Part shown: positions 8,439 to 14,881 of the stretch, one piece after another
How positions within the stretch are numbered: the stretch's first letter is position 1
How the letters are laid out: every line of letters starts with the position of its first letter
Source of the DNA: Clostridiales bacterium UBA3680
Lineage (GTDB): Bacteria; Bacillota; Clostridia; Lachnospirales; CAG-274
Direction: 5' to 3'
Assembly (NCBI GenBank): GCA_002372875.1
Contig: DFJD01000037.1
Span: 1,182-18,876 of the forward strand
DNA length: 17,695 bases
The notes under the pieces: generated by a model
Told to the model about the DNA's origin: nothing
Seen by the model: the letters and a program-made list of their open reading frames with translations, nothing else
Database searches by the model: none
Translations under genes and position numbers: made by a program

Positions 8439-8489
8439 AGTATACAAGTAAGCGATTGTAAGCGTCAAATATTCCGCGTGTTTAAATTC

Positions 8490-8526
8490 GCCCCCATTCC
8501 TTACGGTTTGGGGGCTTGCTATTTTT
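8490..8526 (+). terminator. Plus-strand hairpin with T-rich tail, upstream of the ATPase gene
   Basis: GCCCCCA (8490-8496) and TGGGGGC (8509-8515) form a perfect 7-bp GC-rich stem with a 12-nt loop. It is followed by TTGCTATTTTTA, an intrinsic-terminator-like tail on the plus strand. No plus-strand gene ends here. It may be the relic of a lost gene, or it may block antisense transcription into the ATPase promoter. Confidence 0.45.
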
Positions 8527-8565
8527 ACATTATTTTCTTTGGTGGATATTTAGTTGTAAATACAC

Positions 8566-8594
8566 TTGAAAATCCGTGCAACTTGGGATATAAT
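8566..8594 (+). promoter_or_regulatory. Sigma-A promoter of the AAA/DUF4143 ATPase gene
   Basis: TTGAAA (8566-8571) and TATAAT (8589-8594) are 17 bp apart, the same -35/-10 combination as the divergent giant gene. A start near 8601 leaves a leader of about 33 nt containing AGAGGTGG (8621-8628) before ATG 8634. Confidence 0.75.
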
Positions 8595-8633
8595 AACATT
8601 GAATATTAAATTAGCCGAAAAGAGGTGGCAGCT

Positions 8634-9857
8634 ATGTACATAAAAAGACACGCGGAAAAAACAATTTCCACATTAGCTAAAATGTTCGGTGCGGTTATGG
8701 TGACGGGTCCCAGACAGGTGGGAAAAACCACTATGCTTAAAGAAACCGTAAAAGATGTAGACTATGTTACCCTTGACGACCCCATATTAAAAATGACTGC
8801 ACAAGAAAGCGGTAACACCTTTTTGAAAGACAATCCGCCTCCTGTTTTTATTGATGAGATACAGTATGCCCCCAATCTTTTCCCTTATATTAAGATGTAT
8901 ATCGACCAAAACAACGATAAAGGGCAATTCTATCTATCGGGGGCGCAACAATTTAAGCTTATGAAAAATGTAAGTGAGACCCTTGCGGGAAGAATGGGTA
9001 TTGTCAATCTTCTCGGTTTGTCGATGAGAGAAAAATACGACTGTGATTTTGATGAACCCTTTATTACGACAGACGAATTCTTTTCGAAGAGAAGAAAAAG
9101 TGTAAAGCCCTTTACTTACGACGAAATATGGGAAAATATCCATCGTGGCGGTATGCCGGCACTTTGGAGTAACAAAGACTATGATTGGCAAATGTTTTAC
9201 GGTGCATATGTTAAAACCTACATTGAAAGAGATGTCAGAGAATTGACACAGGTGGGTGATGAGAATAAATTCTTGCAATTTATGACCGTGGTTGCGGCAA
9301 GTACCGGGCAACTTGTAAATTTTGCTTCAATTGCGAGAGATGTGGGCATAAGCCAACCGACGGCAGAAAGGTGGCTGTCCATTCTTCAAACATCAAATAT
9401 CGTTTATCTTTTGAAGCCGTATTCGGGAAATATCACGAAAAGAACCGTTAAAACCCCGAAATTATACTTCCTTGATACTGGACTTGCGGCTTATATTACA
9501 AGATGGAATACAGCCGACACATTGAAAAACGGTGCGATGTCGGGTGCTTTTTTTGAAAGCTTTGTGATAGGTGAAATAATAAAAAGCTACTACAACAGAG
9601 GTATTACAGAACCACCGTTGTATTTTTACAGAGATAAAGACATGAATGAAATCGATCTTCTTATCGAGGAAAACAATACACTTTATCCCATAGAAATAAA
9701 AAAACACGCCGACCCCACAAAAAAAGATATTTCCGCTTTCAAATTACTCGATAAAATCCCCTCAGTAAAAAGAGGACAAGGCGGAGTTATATGCACTTAT
9801 GATAAATTGATTTCTTTAGATGACATGAACAAGGTAATTCCCGTTTTTTATATTTAA
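8634..9857 (+). CDS. AAA-family ATPase with DUF4143 (PD-(D/E)XK-like) C-terminal domain
   Basis: Cytoplasmic P-loop ATPase of the widespread AAA_14/DUF4143 family, whose cellular role is unsettled. From ATG 8634 it has 407 residues, normal for the family. Walker A is GPRQVGKTT (25-33), Walker B is FIDEIQ (72-77) and a sensor-like LSGAQQ lies at 101-106. A winged-helix-like segment (about 211-260, with FASIARDVGISQPTAERWL) leads into DUF4143. Near the C-terminus, E339 and D341 in NEIDLLI with E354 and K356 in PIEIKK match a PD-(D/E)XK nuclease-like core. ATG 8634 has AGAGGTGG upstream; GTG 8625 would lie inside that site. The gene has its own promoter. Its last 138 bp, including the stop and the bases after it, recur in diverged form at 11196-11333. 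Confidence 0.88.
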   Translation: MYIKRHAEKTISTLAKMFGAVMVTGPRQVGKTTMLKETVKDVDYVTLDDPILKMTAQESGNTFLKDNPPPVFIDEIQYAPNLFPYIKMYIDQNNDKGQFYLSGAQQFKLMKNVSETLAGRMGIVNLLGLSMREKYDCDFDEPFITTDEFFSKRRKSVKPFTYDEIWENIHRGGMPALWSNKDYDWQMFYGAYVKTYIERDVRELTQVGDENKFLQFMTVVAASTGQLVNFASIARDVGISQPTAERWLSILQTSNIVYLLKPYSGNITKRTVKTPKLYFLDTGLAAYITRWNTADTLKNGAMSGAFFESFVIGEIIKSYYNRGITEPPLYFYRDKDMNEIDLLIEENNTLYPIEIKKHADPTKKDISAFKLLDKIPSVKRGQGGVICTYDKLISLDDMNKVIPVFYI

Positions 9858-9866
9858 GGAGATATT
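9729..9866 (+). repeat. Direct repeat copy A (3' end of the ATPase gene)
   Basis: This stretch aligns without gaps to 11196-11333, offset 1467 bp. In the 40 codons from 9738 I count 11 base differences in 120. Ten codons differ and six of those changes are silent. The similarity ends a few bases after the shared TAAGGAG that contains the stop codon. Confidence 0.85.
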
Positions 9867-9904
9867 CGGTGGAATTGTCTCTTATAAATACAATTTTTCA
9901 CATT

Positions 9905-9998
9905 AACGAACGGACAAGGAACAAATAAGCACATAATAAGGAACTTTTAAGGAACTTTTAAGGAACGAATAAGGAACACGATACTTCCATTAAGGAAC
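9905..9998 (+). repeat. Array of AAGGAAC repeats phased at 11 bp upstream of the Fic gene
   Basis: Exact AAGGAAC occurs at 9916, 9938, 9949, 9960, 9971 and 9992, most preceded by T. A one-mismatch copy, AACGAAC, lies at 9905 and a poor one at 9927. Successive starts are 11, 11, 11, 11, 11, 11 and 21 bp apart, about one helical turn, so the repeats would lie on one face of the DNA. The last copy falls between the -35 and -10 regions of the Fic promoter. The layout suits cooperative binding of a regulator; the Fic protein itself carries a winged helix and is a candidate. Confidence 0.8.
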
Positions 9999-10013
9999 AA
10001 TATGTGATATAAT
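9985..10013 (+). promoter_or_regulatory. Extended -10 promoter of the Fic gene
   Basis: TATAAT at 10008-10013 is preceded by TGA at 10005-10007 (TGn extended -10). The matching -35 position, TTCCAT at 9985-9990, is poor, as is common for extended -10 promoters. The AAGGAAC copy at 9992-9998 sits in the spacer, so a bound protein would compete with RNA polymerase. Confidence 0.6.
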
Positions 10014-10033
10014 GACCTAAAGGAAGTGATTTT

Positions 10034-11149
10034 ATGTTTGAACCTAAATTTATATACACAAACGAAATGGTAAACGATCTGATGCGAATTGAACAATGCA
10101 GAACAGCATTAGATTATTTATACCTGCCTACAAGGGTAAAACAGGAATTTATTTATAATGCCAAAATGAAAAAAACCCACTTTTCCACAAGTATTGAGGG
10201 AAATGTGTTATCTTATGACCAAGTAGAAAGAGTAATAAAAAAGAAAGAACAAGGCACAAAGATAAATGCCGAAAAAGAGGTATTAAACTATTGGGATGCA
10301 CTGACTTTTTTAGAGGAGGAATGTGCTAGGAAGAGGAAAATTTCTGTTGATTTTATAAAAGAACTGCATGGAATTATCGTAAAAAAAGGAAAAAGCCATA
10401 AACGAACTGAATTGAGAGGGGCTATGCCTCCAGGTGTGCTTTTTGCAGTTTATGATAATCGAACAGGCATTCCCGAATATATACCTCCCGAATGGAGCGA
10501 TGTTGAAGTCTTGCTAAATGATTTGGTAGAATGGTATTATACTGTCGGTAACTTGCCTGTTCCGTTGGTTGCCGCAATATTCCATTATCAGTTTGCGACT
10601 ATACATCCATTTACAGACGGAAACGGCAGAACATCTCGTGCATTGGCAACGTATATTCTTATGGAAAATGGCTATGATTTCAAAGGTTTTAATTCAATGG
10701 AAGAGTATTATGCAACCGACCTTGACGGATATTACGACAGTTTACAAATGGGACTGCCCGCCCTATATTATGACGGAAGAAATAACCCACCGCATCTCGA
10801 AAAATGGATAGGTTTCTTCATCAGGATAATGGCTTTGAATGCTGAAAAAATCTATGAAACTGCATTAGATGCCAATAAATCCGAAAAAACAAATCCCGTT
10901 GTTGATAAATTGTCAAAACGGGATAAGAAAATGTTGCGATATGTAATTGAAAATCATATTTCAGAGATAAAAACAAAAGATTTAGCCGATATTTTTTCTG
11001 TAACACCAAGAGCCATAAATAAATGGTGTACAGATTGGTGTGACAGGGGAATACTTGTTCCTAACCGCAAAAAAGTTAGGGTAACATCTTATACATTGTC
11101 AGAAGAATTCAATAATATTGAATTGCATGAATTAGGGTTTACCGATTAA
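10034..11149 (+). CDS. Fic/DOC-family protein, class II, with C-terminal winged-helix domain
   Basis: Fic proteins transfer AMP (or other nucleotide parts) to hydroxyl side chains of target proteins. This one has 371 residues from ATG 10034 (AAAGGAAGTG upstream). The catalytic motif HPFTDGNGRTSR gives H191, D195, N197, R199 and R202, intact against the HxFx(D/E)GNGRxxR consensus. An N-terminal inhibitory motif, STSIEGN (S51xxxE55G56), marks it as class II, with the self-inhibiting helix in the same chain. Residues about 294-350 form a winged-helix/HTH segment (KTKDLADIFSVTPRAINKW), as in many Fic-HTH proteins. The gene has its own promoter, repeat array and terminator, so it is a self-contained unit. 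The target is unknown. The linked HTH and operator-like repeats suggest autoregulation, which is inference. Confidence 0.92.
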   Translation: MFEPKFIYTNEMVNDLMRIEQCRTALDYLYLPTRVKQEFIYNAKMKKTHFSTSIEGNVLSYDQVERVIKKKEQGTKINAEKEVLNYWDALTFLEEECARKRKISVDFIKELHGIIVKKGKSHKRTELRGAMPPGVLFAVYDNRTGIPEYIPPEWSDVEVLLNDLVEWYYTVGNLPVPLVAAIFHYQFATIHPFTDGNGRTSRALATYILMENGYDFKGFNSMEEYYATDLDGYYDSLQMGLPALYYDGRNNPPHLEKWIGFFIRIMALNAEKIYETALDANKSEKTNPVVDKLSKRDKKMLRYVIENHISEIKTKDLADIFSVTPRAINKWCTDWCDRGILVPNRKKVRVTSYTLSEEFNNIELHELGFTD

Positions 11150-11154
11150 GTTTG

Positions 11155-11185
11155 CGGGCAAGGAATGAATGGACTTGCCCGTTTT
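11155..11185 (+). terminator. Intrinsic terminator of the Fic gene
   Basis: CGGGCAAG (11155-11162) and CTTGCCCG (11174-11181) form a perfect 8-bp stem with an 11-nt loop followed by TTTT. It begins five bases after the Fic stop codon. It separates Fic transcription from the downstream ATPase remnant and MBL gene. Confidence 0.8.
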
Positions 11186-11195
11186 GCATTTAATA

Positions 11196-11324
11196 ATATC
11201 AATCTTTAAATTACTTGATAAAATCCCCTCTGTAAAAAGGGGACAAGGCGGAGTTATATGCACATATGATAAATTGATTTCTTTGGATGAAATGAACAAG
11301 GTAATTTTCATTTCTTATATTTAA
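11196..11324 (+). pseudogene. 3' remnant of a second DUF4143 ATPase gene
   Basis: The frame ending in TAA at 11322-11324 encodes ISIFKLLDKIPSV and onward to FISYI, closely matching the last 43 residues of the ATPase at 8634-9857. There is no start codon with a ribosome binding site, no upstream part of the gene, and the similarity begins abruptly about 11 bp after the Fic terminator. Six of the ten differing codons are silent, so the copy diverged while still coding and was truncated later. It keeps TAAGGAGG at its end, which now supplies the ribosome binding site of the MBL gene. Confidence 0.85.
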
Positions 11325-11334
11325 GGAGGTATTT

Positions 11335-12018
11335 ATGAGTTGGATAAAAATTGACGAAAACACATACAGATACGAAGACAAGGGCGTTCGTTTCTTTCTG
11401 CTTATGGGAACGGAACACGCCTTGCTTATAGACAGCGGAATGCAAGTGCATAATGCCAAGGAACTTGCCGGGGAATTGACTACGCTACCGATAAAGCTTT
11501 TCAATACCCATACCGACCCCGACCACATAGGCAGTAACGAAGAATTTGACACGGTAATGATGAATCCCTCGGAACTTGTGAATTACCGTAAGCCCCATTC
11601 ATCGCAAACGATAGAACCGATTTATGACGGAGATATTATAGACATCGGCGGCAGACCCCTTAAAGCAATAGCATTACCCGGTCACACCCCCGGAAGCACC
11701 GCTTTGCTTGATGTAAAAAGCGGTAAGCTTTTCAGCGGAGATCCCATACAAGACGGAAAAATATTTATGTTTGGACCTATGCGGAACATTTCGGCATATA
11801 TCCTAAGTTTAAAAAGACTGCTGAAATTCAAAGAAGAAATTAAAGAAATATACCCGTGCCACGGCACTTGCCCTGTCGATATATCCCTTGTACCGAAACT
11901 TATAGAAGGTGCAGAAAAGATAGAAAAAGGCGAAATATTGCCCGAACCGTTTGAAATGTTCGGGCATAAGGTAAATGCTTATGATGTGGGGATAGCTGTG
12001 TTTTTGTGTGATGCTTAA
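11335..12018 (+). CDS. MBL-fold metallo-hydrolase with HxDxDH metal motif
   Basis: Cytoplasmic metallo-beta-lactamase-fold protein of 227 residues, near the minimal size of the fold. The first metal motif reads NTHTDPDHIG (H59, D61, D63, H64), so the usual HxHxDH has Asp in place of the second His. Other ligands are H117 in LPGHTPGS, D136 in FSGDP and H176 in YPCHGT. Hydrolases of this class include glyoxalase II-like and other thioester or ester hydrolases; the substrate cannot be told. The ribosome binding site AAGGAGG overlaps the stop codon of the upstream ATPase remnant, and the same sequence follows the intact ATPase stop. An ancestral order ATPase-MBL in one operon is therefore likely. 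A weak promoter candidate (TTGCAT 11184, TAAATT 11207, 17-bp spacing) may drive it now. Confidence 0.85.
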   Translation: MSWIKIDENTYRYEDKGVRFFLLMGTEHALLIDSGMQVHNAKELAGELTTLPIKLFNTHTDPDHIGSNEEFDTVMMNPSELVNYRKPHSSQTIEPIYDGDIIDIGGRPLKAIALPGHTPGSTALLDVKSGKLFSGDPIQDGKIFMFGPMRNISAYILSLKRLLKFKEEIKEIYPCHGTCPVDISLVPKLIEGAEKIEKGEILPEPFEMFGHKVNAYDVGIAVFLCDA

Positions 12019-12033
12019 AACCGTTGCCACACG

Positions 12034-12087
12034 GCCTTACAACCGTACCTTAACGAACTTAAGTCCGCTTTGATGCAGTTGTAAGGC
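12034..12087. terminator. Nested inverted repeat between convergent genes
   Basis: GCCTTACAAC (12034-12043) pairs with GTTGTAAGGC (12078-12087), a perfect 10-bp stem. Its 34-nt loop holds a second hairpin, CTTAA-CGAAC-TTAAG (12049-12063). It lies between the stop codons of the MBL gene and the esterase gene, where a bidirectional terminator is expected. The following sequence is only moderately T-rich (GCATTTTTGCC at 12094-12104), so another structured element is possible. Confidence 0.5.
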
Positions 12088-12108
12088 TAATGTGCATTTT
12101 TGCCGAAT

Positions 12109-13425
12109 TTATTTTTGGTCAAATAACCAATCTCTCACGGCGGTAAGTTTATAACCGTAGTTGAATGACGCCATATGTTCCATGCCAGAACTTTCGGTAA
12201 GTACCGTGCCTGTTTCAAAACGTATCATATTGGCATTAAGTCCTTCTTCAAGAAGACTGTTGACAAGTGCGGTCTGTTCCTCATCGGAAAGTTGTGCACT
12301 CCATTCGTTATAGGTGTATTTTACGCCATCTTCATCGAACATAGCCTTAACTTCGTCCTGACCGCCCGATGCCTTTGCATCACCGCCAGCGGTAATATAG
12401 AAGAATTTTTTATCTTCAAGACCTTTGAGTACAGATATATCCCACTGACCCGAAACAAACATGGATGCAGCAAACATATCGGGATATTTGCTGTTAAGAT
12501 AAAGCGATGTCATACAGCCCATCGACTGACCCGTAGTGTAAAGCCTGCTTTTGTCGATATTGTATTTTGCGGTAAGGTCGTTTATAAGGTTTACAGCCGC
12601 CTCTACCTGTTCAGATACATTGAAGTTATCATCGACCACAGTCTCCGAAAATGCGGGTACAAGCACAAATGAGGCGTGTTTAGCCTGATCCTCGTCCGTT
12701 ACCCATACATTTGCACCGTAATATTGTTCAACGATCTCCTTTGCACTCTTGCCGGAAGCGGAGGAATCGGGAATGTACATTATAAACGGGTAAGATGTAT
12801 TTTCATCATAATTTTCGGGTACATAAAGGCTGTATTCAAGGGTGATGCCTGTTTTTTCATCGTTATAAGAAAGCTGTGTGAACTTTGAGGAGTTTTCATC
12901 GATAACGGCTTGTATCTCGGGTAAATTCTGTGTCATTGCACCGCCCTGTCCACGCTGTCCGCCGCCTTGTCCGCCAAATGTTCCTTCGGTTTTTTCTTCA
13001 TTGGTGTTTATCGAGATCAATTTGGTCTCACCGTCCCATTTCACATCTGCCCCCGTGCTTTCCGATACAAAACGCAGCGGCACAAAAGTTCTGCTATCTG
13101 TTATTCTTGCCGGAATATCAAGCGAAACACTTTCGCCGTTCACGATTGCGTTGTAGCTGTCTATTTCTATGTTTATGTCGGTACCCTCATTTGATAACGA
13201 CACCGTTTTTGTCTCTTCGTTCCAACCAACATTAAGACCGAGATTTTCGGCAATTGCCCTTATCGGCACAAGTGTATAGTCGTTTTCGATATATGGCTTT
13301 ACATTGTCATATTCGGCAAAGTCAACATTTTTTCCGTTTACCTCAACGCTTATATCACTATCGGCAAACACGGGTGTAGCTGTAATAAGTAAAGCTGTTG
13401 TAAGTGCAAATATTTTCTTTTTCAT
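12109..13425 (-). CDS. Secreted alpha/beta-hydrolase (esterase) with copper-amine-oxidase-N stalk domain
   Basis: Exported hydrolase of 438 residues. A signal peptide (1-21, ending TPVFA) is followed by two copper-amine-oxidase-N-type stalk repeats (about 25-79 and 82-141, each with the V-P-x-R hallmark: LVPIRAIAENLG and FVPLRFVSESTG), common in Clostridia and probably for cell-wall presentation. A Gly/Gln-rich linker (149-163, GGQGGGQRGQGG) leads to an alpha/beta-hydrolase of the PHB-depolymerase/prolyl-oligopeptidase-like type. The nucleophile is S301 in GQSMG; likely partners are D349 (AGGDA) and H417 (GMEHM). The substrate is unknown; polysaccharide ester or short-chain ester hydrolysis are options. 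AGAAGG lies upstream of ATG 13425. It is the third gene of the minus-strand run, 23 bp after the MazG-like gene. Confidence 0.87.
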   Translation of the reverse strand: MKKKIFALTTALLITATPVFADSDISVEVNGKNVDFAEYDNVKPYIENDYTLVPIRAIAENLGLNVGWNEETKTVSLSNEGTDINIEIDSYNAIVNGESVSLDIPARITDSRTFVPLRFVSESTGADVKWDGETKLISINTNEEKTEGTFGGQGGGQRGQGGAMTQNLPEIQAVIDENSSKFTQLSYNDEKTGITLEYSLYVPENYDENTSYPFIMYIPDSSASGKSAKEIVEQYYGANVWVTDEDQAKHASFVLVPAFSETVVDDNFNVSEQVEAAVNLINDLTAKYNIDKSRLYTTGQSMGCMTSLYLNSKYPDMFAASMFVSGQWDISVLKGLEDKKFFYITAGGDAKASGGQDEVKAMFDEDGVKYTYNEWSAQLSDEEQTALVNSLLEEGLNANMIRFETGTVLTESSGMEHMASFNYGYKLTAVRDWLFDQK

Positions 13426-13448
13426 AATAAAACCTTCTTTCGTTTATG

Positions 13449-13729
13449 TTACCTATTCCAATATCTTTCAAGTGCATTTTGGCACTGTTCTTGTCTCATA
13501 TCGTTAAACTGTTCTGTTGTGTATCCCTTCGCCTTCGCAAGTGCGTAAGCGACCTCCACAAGGTCTGTAAGTTCTTCTACATCCTTAAATATTCCGCCAT
13601 TTCTTCTTTCAGCTTTTCTTCGAGATAGTAAATATATTTTTCGTTGTTCAGCACCTCAATCGTACATTCTTTCCCGTTATTTTTGATTATTTCGGGAATG
13701 TTGTCTCTTATTAGTTTATTGTATTTCAT
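13449..13729 (-). pseudogene. Frameshifted MazG-like NTP pyrophosphohydrolase (COG4997 type)
   Basis: From ATG 13729 (AGGGGG upstream) the frame reads MKYNKLIRDNIPEIIKNNGK onward to EEMAEY and stops at TAG 13579-13577 after 50 residues. The next frame continues KDVEELTDLVEVAYALAKAKGY and ends at TAA 13451-13449. Together they match small all-alpha MazG-superfamily house-cleaning NTP pyrophosphatases (YNKLVRDKIPEII...EEL.DLLEVIYALAKAKG), including the EExxE and ExxD metal-binding pattern. Adding one T to the TTT at 13589-13587 restores a 93-residue protein, so this is a one-base deletion in a short homopolymer, either a real mutation or a sequencing error. Spacing of 21 bp from NERD and 23 bp to the esterase indicates one operon. 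Confidence 0.82.
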
Positions 13730-13750
13730 GATATCCCCCTACACAACTTC

Positions 13751-14611
13751 CTACAAATTCTCTATATATCTACACTTCGGGTAATTACTGCACCCGTAGA
13801 ATTGCTTTCCGGCATTTTCGCCTCTTTTGGCTGTTCGTAAAATAAGAGGATTACCGCATTTCGGGCATGTTTTTTCTTTGGGTATCGGTTCCTCATTCAC
13901 TGTAGGTTCATTATTTTCTGCAAGTTTCACGCTATCTTCCGTTTCAACTGTTTCGCTATATTCGGTTGCAGATGCCGTATTTTGCGGCTTTGGTTCAAAT
14001 TTGTCTTTGATATTTTGTATGTGTTCTTTCTTTACATCTTTTCCGACTTTCGTGTACTGTTTTAATTGTTCATAAAGTTCTTCCACTCGTTCCTCGGAGA
14101 GTGTATCCGGATTGTTTTCCCATATATCTCTGATATTAGCATAAAGTCTGTCTCGTTTAATGACTTTAACATCATCGGAGTAAACCGTGACTTTTTTCAG
14201 TTCACATCTTTCGGAAAATACAATCACGGAAAATAAGGGGATATCTTCTCCCACGGTGTTTTTCATCCATTTTATGTGGGTTTTGTTTTGCAAAATCGGA
14301 TTGTAAAATTGATTTTTCTGCTTATTTGGCAGCATTACCGTCCATTTTTGTCCCTTTTCATCCCCGAATATCCAACCGGAATAGTTTTTGCTTTCTATAA
14401 CGATAATTCCCTTTTGTGTAATGTAAATAACATCCACTTCCGAAGTTTCTCCGTTATCTTTGGGGAGGTATACATTTCTGAGTATCTTGCCTTTCTTTCC
14501 CAAAAGATTGGCGAATTTCAGTTCTTTTTCCGTCAGCTTTTCCCCATACCAACCGGTAAATTTTTCATCAAATATTTTATCCAACAATTTATCCAATAAC
14601 CCTTTAGCCAT
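13751..14611 (-). CDS. NERD-domain protein with C-terminal topoisomerase-type zinc ribbon
   Basis: 286 residues from ATG 14611, chosen because AAGGAG lies 7 nt upstream (the in-frame ATG at 14647 has none). NERD, a nuclease-related PD-(D/E)XK-like domain, covers about 19-130 with E58, D60, E73 and K75 in SEVDVIYIT and IVIESKNYSG. A charged linker (about 190-245) leads to a zf-C4_Topoisom ribbon with C249, C252, C274 and C280 (CPKCGNPL and YGCSNYPKC). NERD proteins are thought to act on nucleic acids; a specific role is not established, though they recur in mobile and defence regions. It is the first gene of the minus-strand run with its own promoter. Confidence 0.87.
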   Translation of the reverse strand: MAKGLLDKLLDKIFDEKFTGWYGEKLTEKELKFANLLGKKGKILRNVYLPKDNGETSEVDVIYITQKGIIVIESKNYSGWIFGDEKGQKWTVMLPNKQKNQFYNPILQNKTHIKWMKNTVGEDIPLFSVIVFSERCELKKVTVYSDDVKVIKRDRLYANIRDIWENNPDTLSEERVEELYEQLKQYTKVGKDVKKEHIQNIKDKFEPKPQNTASATEYSETVETEDSVKLAENNEPTVNEEPIPKEKTCPKCGNPLILRTAKRGENAGKQFYGCSNYPKCRYIENL

Positions 14612-14654
14612 TTCGTTACTCCTTATTAAGATAAGACTATAAACCACATAAATA

Positions 14655-14663
14655 ATTATACCA
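14655..14663 (-). promoter_or_regulatory. Extended -10 promoter of the NERD-MazG-esterase run
   Basis: On the minus strand TATAAT (14660-14655) is preceded by TGG (14663-14661), a TGn extended -10. The -35 position at 14683-14678 reads TTTATT, which is weak. The start would lie near 14648, about 37 nt before ATG 14611. Confidence 0.55.
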
Positions 14664-14812
14664 TAATAATTACCGGAAATAAATATACTTTCGCATAAAT
14701 TAAGTATTCAAATAGTAACCCGGTAAAAGCAGCCAAATATCGACATTTCAAGATTACACTAAAAAAACACCGGCAGGAATGAAGCGATCATATCTTGCAA
14801 GTTTTTTTGTTT

Positions 14813-14881
14813 GTCCGATTTTGGGTGCAGAAAAATCCGCAGCTTGGGTGGCTGCGGTTTTCTGCTGATCGGACTTTTTTT
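14813..14881 (+). terminator. Strong plus-strand intrinsic terminator with no visible plus-strand gene
   Basis: Outer arms GTCCGAT (14813-14819) and ATCGGAC (14868-14874) enclose a long inner stem, 14827-14843 with 14851-14865 (GCTGCGGTTTTCTGC on the 3' side, two unpaired bases on the 5' side) and loop TTGGGTG. Seven Ts follow at 14875-14881. On the minus strand no U-tract follows, so orientation is clear. The nearest genes on both sides are on the minus strand, so the terminated transcript is unknown: a small RNA or a relic. Confidence 0.7.

Noticed and set aside
9858..9904. Possible small gene after the ATPase stop, using AAGGAGA as ribosome binding site
   Set aside because: No start codon at the right distance leads to more than a few codons; the site is only the shared repeat end.
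9905..9998. CRISPR array reading of the short repeats
   Set aside because: Repeat units are only 7-8 bp with spacers of 3-4 bp and no cas genes nearby; phased operator sites fit better.
14718..14742. Resemblance to the SRP RNA core (CCGG...AAGCAGCCAA)
   Set aside because: The GGTCAGG part and the flanking pairing of the SRP apical domain are missing; the match is too short.
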